DNA of 64,000 nt from RGIG5612 sp017511185 (GTDB taxonomy: Bacteria; Bacillota; Clostridia; Lachnospirales; Lachnospiraceae), in assembly GCA_017511185.1 (NCBI GenBank), contig JAFWLF010000144.1, forward strand, positions 4,194-68,193, given 5' to 3'. This document shows, piece by piece, positions 1 to 7,229 of the stretch; the first letter of the stretch is position 1, and the number at the start of each line of letters is the position of its first letter. The notes beneath the pieces are model-generated. The model was not told the DNA's origin, searched no databases, and worked only from the letters and a program-made list of their open reading frames with translations. The position numbers were made by a program, and so were the translations under genes.

Positions 1-1
1 T

Positions 2-67
2 TTGGAACAAATGCCGGAATTGGCAAATGGCAAGGTAGATATGCAGACCCTGAAGGGCATGCTTTAA
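2..67 (+). CDS. C-terminal end of an AMP-forming adenylating enzyme (partial)
   Basis: The first bases encode the last 21 residues of a protein that begins outside the window and ends at TAA 65-67. The readable end contains LANGKVDMQTL, which matches the NGK(I/V)D motif near the C-terminus of adenylate-forming enzymes such as DltA and NRPS adenylation domains, where the Lys acts in catalysis. The next gene is a carrier protein 58 bases downstream, so the likely role is to activate an amino or carboxylic acid with ATP and load it on that carrier. The substrate cannot be inferred from this fragment. Confidence 0.6.
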   Translation: MEQMPELANGKVDMQTLKGML

Positions 68-125
68 AACCTGAGATACAGATCAGATACAGACGAGAGA
101 TAAACTGACCAGAACGGAGAAGAAC

Positions 126-359
126 ATGAAAGAAGACTTAAGAGCAATACTGGAAGAGATCCGACCGGATGTAGATTTTGATAATGAAACAGAGCTGATT
201 GACGGAGGTGTCCTGGAATCTATGGATATCGTAGCCATTGTCGGCGAGATCAAAGAGGCTTTTGATGTGACGATCGGGATCGAGCAGCTGACCCCGGAAA
301 ACTTTAACAGCGAGGAAGCTATTCTGGAGCTGATCGAACAGCTCATGGAAGAAGAGTAA
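126..359 (+). CDS. acyl/peptidyl carrier protein (DltC-like)
   Basis: A 77-residue acidic protein with the length and pattern of a four-helix carrier protein. The phosphopantetheine site is Ser32 in GGVLESMDIV; Glu precedes this Ser where most carrier proteins have Asp. The flanking D-N-E-T-E-L-I and F-D-V segments fit the family. It sits between an adenylating-enzyme tail and a PLP decarboxylase and ends three bases before the latter, so the genes are probably translated together. By analogy with DltC it would hold an activated residue as a thioester for export by the downstream MBOAT protein. Fatty-acid ACP is less likely in this context. Confidence 0.85.
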   Translation: MKEDLRAILEEIRPDVDFDNETELIDGGVLESMDIVAIVGEIKEAFDVTIGIEQLTPENFNSEEAILELIEQLMEEE

Positions 360-362
360 TTT

Positions 363-1550
363 ATGATTTCTGCGAAGTATTTAGAAATGCATACACCATC
401 CTACTTGTTTGATATAAACGAGTTTCATAAACAGATCGGTAAAGTCAGGCAGGCTTGGGGAGAGATCGGTCTTTGTTATTCTGTAAAGGCCAATCCGTTT
501 TTGGTGGGAAAAACACCGGAGATCCTTGATTATCTGGAAGTCTGCTCACCAGGGGAATTGGAGATCTGCGCAAAAAGAGGTGTGGATCCCGCAAAGATCA
601 TTTTTTCCGGTGTGAATAAAACGAAAGAATCCGTACAGCGGGCAGTAGATCTGTCTGTTGGGATCCTAACGGCTGAAAGCTTGCTGCATGCGAGGTTGAT
701 TCAGGAGGCAGCAGCGTCCAAGGGAGTACATGCCAAAGTATTGCTCAGGCTTTCTGCAGGCAGTCAGTTTGGTATGAGCGAAGAAGACCTGACCGGGATC
801 ATTACTGATTGGAAGAATCAGAAAGCGTATGTAAATCTGGATATTATCGGCATTCATTTCTTCAGCGGCACGCAGAAGAAAAAAGTTGCAGATATCGAAA
901 AAGAATTAGGCAGTTTATCCGCATTTCTTGAGAATCTGCGTGACAGGTATGGTTTTGATGTTCAGCAGGTAGAATACGGAACTGGTCTGGGTGTGGAATA
1001 TTTCCTTCCTTCCAAAGAAAAGGATGGGCCATCACCAAAAGAAAAAGATGAACTGCTATTAGAAGAAGTGTCACCAATCCTCAAAGCATTTGCAAAGGAG
1101 TGGCCGCTGACAGTGGAAATGGGCCGTTTTTTTGCAGCAAGCTGCGGCAGTTATGTGACAGAAGTGGTAGACTGCAAGACTGTTCATGATATCAATTACG
1201 TTATCTGCGATGGCGGAATCAACCAGGTGAAATATCAGGGGCAGGCGATGGGAATGCAGCAGCCTGTGATCTATGCGGTGAAAGCAGACGCAGAAGATGA
1301 CCGCGCTGAGAAAAATGCTTATACCATTTGCGGCAGCCTTTGCACCACATCTGACATCCTTGCCCGAGGTGTGCAGCTCCCAACGCTGCATATTGGAGAT
1401 AAATTAGTATTTGAAAAAACAGGGGCGTATTCCGTAACGGAAGGATTAGCGCTCTTCTTAAGCCGTGAGCTTCCGGCTGTATATTTACAAGAGGGGGATC
1501 GCCTGACGCTGGTCAGAGACGTAATGCAAGTATTTACGCTGAACAGCTGA
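363..1550 (+). CDS. fold-type III PLP-dependent decarboxylase (Orn/DAP/Arg decarboxylase family)
   Basis: 395 residues with the family layout: an alanine-racemase-like TIM barrel followed by a C-terminal beta domain. The PLP lysine is Lys42 in CYSVKANP. The barrel carries HFFSGTQ and EYGTGLGVEY segments. The catalytic segment CGSLCTTSDIL starts at residue 323, with Cys327 and Asp331 in the positions used across the dimer interface, and GAYS follows at 354-357. The family decarboxylates basic amino acids or diaminopimelate; the substrate here is unknown. The gene lies between a carrier protein and an MBOAT acyltransferase. A trio of AMP ligase, ACP and PLP decarboxylase is also known from exosortase/EPS loci, which suggests action on a carrier-bound or free amino acid used to decorate a glycan. 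Confidence 0.85.
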   Translation: MISAKYLEMHTPSYLFDINEFHKQIGKVRQAWGEIGLCYSVKANPFLVGKTPEILDYLEVCSPGELEICAKRGVDPAKIIFSGVNKTKESVQRAVDLSVGILTAESLLHARLIQEAAASKGVHAKVLLRLSAGSQFGMSEEDLTGIITDWKNQKAYVNLDIIGIHFFSGTQKKKVADIEKELGSLSAFLENLRDRYGFDVQQVEYGTGLGVEYFLPSKEKDGPSPKEKDELLLEEVSPILKAFAKEWPLTVEMGRFFAASCGSYVTEVVDCKTVHDINYVICDGGINQVKYQGQAMGMQQPVIYAVKADAEDDRAEKNAYTICGSLCTTSDILARGVQLPTLHIGDKLVFEKTGAYSVTEGLALFLSRELPAVYLQEGDRLTLVRDVMQVFTLNS

Positions 1551-1557
1551 CATTTTT

Positions 1558-3171
1558 ATGACCTTTACTTCCTTTTCATTTCTCATATTTATGGCGGCGA
1601 CACTGGTAGTTTATTACGTGTGTCCAAAGAAATTCCGCTGGATCATCCTTCTGCTGGCCAGCGGGACTTTTTATGGTATCGTTTGTCTGAAATACATGCC
1701 GTTTCTTATCTTTACGATCCTGACAACGTTTTTTGCAGCGATCGGTGAAGAGAAGATTCAGGATAAACGAAGTGCCAAGCTGAAAAATCATAAAGAGGAT
1801 TGGTCTGCAGAGGAAAAAAAGAAGTATAAACAAACAACTAAAATCCAAAAACGTCTGCTGCTTGCAGCTCCGTTGGTACTGAACTTCGGTATTCTTTTTG
1901 TCTTGAAAGGCTATCTGCAGATGGCACTGCCGAATACCGGGATCACAGACTTTCTGACAAGTATTCATATTCTGCTGCCGCTTGGCATCAGTTTCTATAC
2001 CTTCCAATCCATAGGCTATCTGGTTGATGTCTACCGCGGTAAAACAAAGGCAGAACACAACCCTGCAAAGTTTGCCTTATTTGTCAGTTTCTTCCCGCAG
2101 ATCATACAAGGGCCGATCGCTATTTACGATGATCTGGCTAAGCAGCTGTATGACGGACATGATCTGGAGTTTGAAAACATTAAGTTCGGATTTCAGCTGG
2201 TCTTGTGGGGCCTTATTAAAAAGATGGTCATTGCAGACCGTGCCGCTCCGATCCTGAATGAAATACTGACTAACAAAGCAGAATATGGCGGTTTTGCCAC
2301 CTTGTTTGCAGTGTTGATCTATGCGCTGCAGCTCTATGCTGATTTTTCCGGCGGCATTGATATCGCCAGAGGTGTTGCCCAGATGCTGGGAATCACTATG
2401 GCGGAGAACTTCCGCCGTCCATATTTTGCAAAGTCCCTGGCAGAGTACTGGCGCAGATGGCATATCACATTAGGTGCCTGGTTAAAGAACTATCTGTTCT
2501 ATCCAATTGCCATGAGCAATGGCTTTTTCAAACTTGGAAAAAAGGCAAAAAAAGTGCTTGGAAGTTATGTTGGCAAAGAGCTGCCTGGATGCATCGCGAC
2601 GCTGATCACGTTTCTGGTGATCGGTATCTGGCATGGAGCTAACTGGAAGTATGTTGGATTTGGCATCTGGAATGGCGGGATCCTTTTCATTTCTACGCTT
2701 CTGAAACCGGTATTTCTGAAAATGAACGAGAAACTGCACATCCGCGAAAAATCATTCGGATGGCGGTTATGGCAGATGCTGCGAACATTCCTGCTGGTAC
2801 TGGGCGGGTATGTATTTGATATTGCAGACGGATTAGGCGATGCGTTTTCTATGTTAAAGAACACGACGGCAGGTGCTGTCACGGATCTTGCAAATGGAAC
2901 TGCGAAGGCGTTCCTCGGATCATTTCGCCAGATGCTTATGAATCTGGGTCTGGATGGAAAGGATCTGGTCCTAGTCATTACCGGACTGATCGTTATGATC
3001 GTTGTATCGATCATACAGGAGAAATCACAGAAATCCCTGCGAGGTATGATCGATCAGAAAACAAAATGGCTGGAATGGGTGCTGATGGTAGCAGCAACCA
3101 TGGCAGTGATAATTTTAGGCGTTTACGGACCAGGCATCAAACCGGGTGAGTTTGTATATATGCAGTTTTAA
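1558..3171 (+). CDS. MBOAT-family membrane O-acyltransferase (DltB-like)
   Basis: 537 residues with many hydrophobic segments. The MBOAT signature is clear: EYWRRWHITLG (His302), then a long loop, and IGIWHGANW with the invariant membrane His359 followed by GIWNG. DltB and alginate O-acetylases share this fold and move an acyl or aminoacyl group across or at the membrane. A Lys/Glu-rich cytosolic loop lies at about residues 65-98. The start is ATG, eight bases after the decarboxylase stop, and the gene ends three bases before a DltD-like gene, so the cassette is one operon. The carrier protein upstream would be the donor. Confidence 0.9.
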   Translation: MTFTSFSFLIFMAATLVVYYVCPKKFRWIILLLASGTFYGIVCLKYMPFLIFTILTTFFAAIGEEKIQDKRSAKLKNHKEDWSAEEKKKYKQTTKIQKRLLLAAPLVLNFGILFVLKGYLQMALPNTGITDFLTSIHILLPLGISFYTFQSIGYLVDVYRGKTKAEHNPAKFALFVSFFPQIIQGPIAIYDDLAKQLYDGHDLEFENIKFGFQLVLWGLIKKMVIADRAAPILNEILTNKAEYGGFATLFAVLIYALQLYADFSGGIDIARGVAQMLGITMAENFRRPYFAKSLAEYWRRWHITLGAWLKNYLFYPIAMSNGFFKLGKKAKKVLGSYVGKELPGCIATLITFLVIGIWHGANWKYVGFGIWNGGILFISTLLKPVFLKMNEKLHIREKSFGWRLWQMLRTFLLVLGGYVFDIADGLGDAFSMLKNTTAGAVTDLANGTAKAFLGSFRQMLMNLGLDGKDLVLVITGLIVMIVVSIIQEKSQKSLRGMIDQKTKWLEWVLMVAATMAVIILGVYGPGIKPGEFVYMQF

Positions 3172-3173
3172 AC

Positions 3174-4256
3174 ATGAAGAAAAAAGACTGGTTGAAAATC
3201 CTCATATTTGCTGTGATCATAGCGGGTCTGACGGTAGGCGCGTCGTTCTTTCTGCATGTGCCGGAAGCCCGAGATACAGTCGGTATGTACGGGTTTTATC
3301 TGGAAGATAAAAACAGCATCGATGTTATCCTGATAGGGCCTAGCCCTGTTTATACAGATTTCTATTCTCCACAGGCGTATGAAGAACAGGGATTTACAAG
3401 TTACGGAGTTTCAACCGGGGGAATGAGTGGAGCAATGTACCCATCCGCTGTTCGTGAAGCCCTTCAAACACAGGATCCGGAACTGTTTGTTGTTGACCTG
3501 AGCGGTTTCTGCGATATCGACCAGAGAGACAGTGCTGCAGTGCGAAGATGGATCGACAGCATTCCAAAAAGCGAAAATCGGACACAGAGCATTGAAGAAC
3601 TGGTTTCGGATGAAGAAAAAGACAGTTACCGCACTCCTTTTACCAAGTACCACTCCAATTGGGGGAGATTGAAAGGATGCTGGAAGGCCTTGACTGATAA
3701 AGCCGATCAAAAGAAAAGAGGCTATTCCGTAACGAAAAACTTCTGTGCTTATACCGATATTTGTGAGGAGGAAATAAAAGAAGAAGTATATGATTTCAGC
3801 GAAGAAGGCTTTGCTGCGCTGGAACAATTCCTTTCTTTCCTGAAGCAGGAAGGAATTGAAAATGTTCTCTTTGTCCGGTTTCCACGGAGAAATGAGATCA
3901 TGAATGGGGAAACATATTCGAAAGGTATTGATCTGATCCGATCAGAAAATTATGAGGTCCTCGATTACTGCTCAAACACATACAATGGTCACAAAAATGA
4001 TTTATGCTTAGATATTAATAAAGACTTTTATGATGCGGAACATGTCAACATTTTCGGGGCGGAGAAACTGACCCGGGACCTGGCTGAATATATCGAAGCT
4101 CTCCTGCCGGAACCAAAAGAAGGCCAAGATCTGACAGCAGCATGGGAAGAAGCAGCGGCTCAAAACAGGCTGGTATTTGAGAAGGCCAAAGAACTGACGC
4201 AAAAGCGTATGAATCAGGGACTTTACACACAAAGAGACTTTCTGAATCAGCCATGA
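3174..4256 (+). CDS. DltD/AlgX-like membrane-anchored SGNH-type protein
   Basis: 360 residues. One N-terminal transmembrane segment (about 8-27) is followed by an extracytoplasmic domain. The motif VILIGPSPVYTDFYSPQAYE (Ser57) lies where DltD has its catalytic GxS, and DAEHVN near the C-terminus (Asp287, His290) supplies the DxxH pair of SGNH esterase-like proteins. Gly/Ser-rich VSTGGMSG follows the first motif. Lying directly after the MBOAT gene, it is likely the partner that passes the group to the final acceptor outside the membrane, as DltD does for teichoic acid. The family match rests on motifs and context. Confidence 0.7.
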   Translation: MKKKDWLKILIFAVIIAGLTVGASFFLHVPEARDTVGMYGFYLEDKNSIDVILIGPSPVYTDFYSPQAYEEQGFTSYGVSTGGMSGAMYPSAVREALQTQDPELFVVDLSGFCDIDQRDSAAVRRWIDSIPKSENRTQSIEELVSDEEKDSYRTPFTKYHSNWGRLKGCWKALTDKADQKKRGYSVTKNFCAYTDICEEEIKEEVYDFSEEGFAALEQFLSFLKQEGIENVLFVRFPRRNEIMNGETYSKGIDLIRSENYEVLDYCSNTYNGHKNDLCLDINKDFYDAEHVNIFGAEKLTRDLAEYIEALLPEPKEGQDLTAAWEEAAAQNRLVFEKAKELTQKRMNQGLYTQRDFLNQP

Positions 4257-4259
4257 TTT

Positions 4260-4288
4260 TTGACAGGCGTGCTTCTAAGTGGTAAAAT
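4260..4288 (+). promoter_or_regulatory. sigma-A type promoter of the exopolysaccharide operon
   Basis: TTGACA at 4260-4265, a 17-base spacer and TAAAAT at 4283-4288, 46 bases before the first gene of the glycan operon. The promoter begins just after the DltD-like stop codon, so the cassette upstream and the glycan operon are probably separate units. Confidence 0.7.
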
Positions 4289-4333
4289 TATTTAGTTTAA
4301 TCAGCCATTTGATGCAGCGTTTTTGGAGACGTA

Positions 4334-5755
4334 ATGTATAAAAAATCAAGCAGCTCATTTGTCAAACATTTAGACTTTTTAATCATAGATCTGGTCCTTT
4401 TAGCAGGGGCTTATGTTTTAGCGTTCCTGGTTCGCCACCAGTGGACCATTCCGCGCTATTTGTTTAATCCATTTATTCAGTTTGGCATCATTCTTTTAAT
4501 CGTTTATCTTTTGATCAGCCTGATCAGTAATGCCTATAAAGATGTGCTTCACCGGAATAAATGGCTGGAGCTGATCCAGACGGTCTTTCAGGTCGCTCTG
4601 ACACTCGTCATTCTTCTTCTGTATCTGTTCATCACAAAACAATCTGCAGTCCTTTCCAGATGGGTCTTTGTCCTGACTGCAGTGTTTGCGATCGTTCTTA
4701 TCTGGCCGATCCGAGTATTGTGGAAACATTCGATCCGGATGCGTCTTTTACGGAATAATATCGGCGGCCGAGAGCAAATGCTTCTGATCCTGGAAGCTTC
4801 CAGCTTGGATTCTTCCATTCAGGAAATATTTAATAAAAAATATCAGACTTATGATTTCTGCGGCATTGTCACTACAGATCCGGCGCGTGTCGGGGAAGAA
4901 ATTGAAGGGATCCCTATTGTCGCCGGGATCAATGATCTGGAAGAATATGTTTTGGCAAATATTGTAGATGATGTCCTGATCAGTATTGATAATGCGGAAA
5001 TGAGTGCTTTGCTGATCAATTATTTCCTGGAAATGGGTATCGTTGTACATATGGCGATCATGAACAGTGACTCACCTTTGCCGAATGCAAGACTGGATGA
5101 AATCGGAGATATGTTCGTTCTGACGACCAGCTTAAGTGCGGCATCTCCTTGGCAGCTGATGGTCAAGCGTATTGCAGATATTTTTGGTGGATTGATCGGA
5201 TGTCTGATCACGGGAATTGCCTATTTATTTGTAGCACCACAGATCAAAAAGATCGATCCTGGTCCGGTCTTCTTCCATCAGACGCGTATCGGTAGAAACG
5301 GTAGACGATTTGAGTTATATAAATTTCGTTCTATGTATCAGGATGCAGAAGCCAGAAAAGCAGAATTGATGGATCTCAATGAGATGGAAGGACCTATGTT
5401 CAAAATCAAAGATGATCCTAGAATTCTCCCGAAGATCGGTAAGAGGATCAGAGACTGGAGCATTGATGAACTGCCGCAGTTCTGGAATATTCTCAAAGGA
5501 GATATGAGTCTGGTAGGAACACGTCCTCCAACAGTAGAAGAGTTCGAATGTTATGAACCTCATCATAAAGCAAGACTTTCCTTCCGGCCGGGTCTGACAG
5601 GTCTCTGGCAAGTGAGCGGAAGAAATAGAATCGATGAATTTGAGGAGATCGTACGGTTAGATACGGAGTACATTAAAAACTGGTCGCTGCGGGAAGACCT
5701 GATGATCATCTTAAAAACGTTTGTTGTAGTGCTGAAACGTAAAGGCTCCATGTAA
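4334..5755 (+). CDS. polyprenyl glycosylphosphotransferase (initiating sugar-phosphate transferase)
   Basis: 473 residues. Four to five hydrophobic segments occupy roughly residues 10-135, followed by a nucleotide-binding-like domain and a C-terminal bacterial sugar transferase domain from about 275. That domain has the family motifs: KRIADIFGG with its membrane hairpin, DPGPVFFHQTRIGRNG, YKFRSM, DELPQFWNILKGDMSLVGTRP and RPGLTGLWQVSGR. Such enzymes (WbaP/CpsE type) move a sugar 1-phosphate from a UDP-sugar to undecaprenyl phosphate and start repeat-unit assembly at the inner membrane face. It is the first gene after a strong promoter. Which sugar is used cannot be told. Confidence 0.92.
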   Translation: MYKKSSSSFVKHLDFLIIDLVLLAGAYVLAFLVRHQWTIPRYLFNPFIQFGIILLIVYLLISLISNAYKDVLHRNKWLELIQTVFQVALTLVILLLYLFITKQSAVLSRWVFVLTAVFAIVLIWPIRVLWKHSIRMRLLRNNIGGREQMLLILEASSLDSSIQEIFNKKYQTYDFCGIVTTDPARVGEEIEGIPIVAGINDLEEYVLANIVDDVLISIDNAEMSALLINYFLEMGIVVHMAIMNSDSPLPNARLDEIGDMFVLTTSLSAASPWQLMVKRIADIFGGLIGCLITGIAYLFVAPQIKKIDPGPVFFHQTRIGRNGRRFELYKFRSMYQDAEARKAELMDLNEMEGPMFKIKDDPRILPKIGKRIRDWSIDELPQFWNILKGDMSLVGTRPPTVEEFECYEPHHKARLSFRPGLTGLWQVSGRNRIDEFEEIVRLDTEYIKNWSLREDLMIILKTFVVVLKRKGSM

Positions 5756-5778
5756 TCACATGGTTTGGAGGAAATAGT

Positions 5779-7227
5779 ATGAACACAACCCAAATCGAAA
5801 AGGAAAGAACGATTCGTATTAGGGATCTATTTATTACAATCTGCCAGAGATGGAGATCTCTTGTGGTTTGTTTTGTGATTGGGGCCATTGTATTAGGTGC
5901 ATATGGATGGTGGAAAAGCGGAACAGAAACCATCTCGACGCCGCAGCAGGCCGAAGCTTTGGGGGAGCGTCTTGGAGAAGAACGGAAAGGCGTGGTAGAA
6001 AGCTATGCTTCTGATATCATTTCTTCTACACAACAGATGATTCGTCAGGGACAGTACAATAAAGAGTCACTGCTGATGCAGCTGGATCCGTTCCATTTGT
6101 CTGTATGCGAGATAAATTATTATATTGATGATTCTACAGAAGAAGGAATGGGCAATTCGAAACGAACTGCCATCGCCCTGGCTTATCAGGCAAAGCTGCA
6201 GGAAAGTTTTCTTGGACAGAAAGTAACATCTGTTGTGGAAAAAGAAAGTGTTTTAGAAGCTAAGGATTTCTTCGAATCTCCACAATTGATCCAGATCGAT
6301 AAAGGAAATGCAAATGAAGGCATTTTAACATTTCGGGTATTCTTCCTGGAAGAAGTAAACGCAGAGGATGTCAATGGATTAAAAGATGCCATGCGTACAG
6401 CAGAAGGAAAAGTTCAGGGAGAGGTAGGTCCCCATACGATCACTCTGATTGGAGAAAGCAGTTTTCAGTATGCAGATCAGGATATCCTGGCCATGCAGGA
6501 AGCCAATGCAAACCGTATTAATGATATTTCCGAGCGTATCGATACAATCAAAAAACTCGTAACAGATTCGGATGAAAAACAATACCTGGATTATTTACTG
6601 AAACAGAATAATGATCCGGCGAACACAGATCAGGCTGTCACAGTAAAAACACAGCGTCATATCAGTAAAAAATATATTATAGTGGGGGCCCTGCTGGGAC
6701 TGATCCTTGCTGCAATCGTTATCATTATCAAATATATTGCAACCAGTACGATTAAGACATCCAAAGAAATAGAAGAGAATTTTGGACTTCAGCTGCTTGG
6801 CTCATTTGAAGGTAATGACCCATTTTATAGAAATCGAAAGACAAAACTGGATCGCTGGCTGCGCAATAAGAGAAACCGTAAAAAAGGCCGTATTTCTGCA
6901 GATGAAATGGCTGAATTGATTGCGACAAAGATCAAGATCGAGGCAGAGAAAAAGGGCTTGCATCATATTTGTCTTGCATTGGATGGAAAAATGTCTGACA
7001 ATACCGGATTCCTTGATGCAATGATCCAGAAAGTGGGAGATGATCCTTCCATCAAAGTGATCCGTAATATCCTTGAGCAGCCGGATGATCTGGCAGGAAT
7101 GTCAGAAATGGATGGCATTGTGCTGATTGAACAGACCAATCGGTCTGATTACGATGATCTGAAGAATATTTGCGCACTGTGCAGGAACTATCAGGTGAAC
7201 GTGATCGGCAGCATCGTTGTGGAATAA
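5779..7227 (+). CDS. Wzz/CpsC-like chain-length protein with a degenerate CpsD-like tail
   Basis: 482 residues. A transmembrane segment at about 35-53, a long extracytoplasmic part with helices, and a second transmembrane segment near 300-320 (YIIVGALLGLILAAIVIIIKY) give the polysaccharide co-polymerase topology. After the second segment comes a cytosolic domain of about 160 residues. It begins like CpsC (TIKTSKEIEENFGLQLLGSF) and continues with alpha/beta features of a CpsD kinase (ICLALDG, GIVLIEQTNRSDYDDL, VIGSIVVE), but no Walker A loop and no C-terminal Tyr cluster are visible. It probably sets glycan length with the polymerase just downstream. The start is ATG after a GGAGG-like site. 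Confidence 0.8.
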   Translation: MNTTQIEKERTIRIRDLFITICQRWRSLVVCFVIGAIVLGAYGWWKSGTETISTPQQAEALGERLGEERKGVVESYASDIISSTQQMIRQGQYNKESLLMQLDPFHLSVCEINYYIDDSTEEGMGNSKRTAIALAYQAKLQESFLGQKVTSVVEKESVLEAKDFFESPQLIQIDKGNANEGILTFRVFFLEEVNAEDVNGLKDAMRTAEGKVQGEVGPHTITLIGESSFQYADQDILAMQEANANRINDISERIDTIKKLVTDSDEKQYLDYLLKQNNDPANTDQAVTVKTQRHISKKYIIVGALLGLILAAIVIIIKYIATSTIKTSKEIEENFGLQLLGSFEGNDPFYRNRKTKLDRWLRNKRNRKKGRISADEMAELIATKIKIEAEKKGLHHICLALDGKMSDNTGFLDAMIQKVGDDPSIKVIRNILEQPDDLAGMSEMDGIVLIEQTNRSDYDDLKNICALCRNYQVNVIGSIVVE

Positions 7228-7229
7228 GA

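Noticed and set aside
7170..7229. Extension of the polymerase-flippase into the Wzz gene
   Set aside because: The 20 extra residues overlap the end of Wzz in another frame and are Arg-rich and unlike a membrane protein start.
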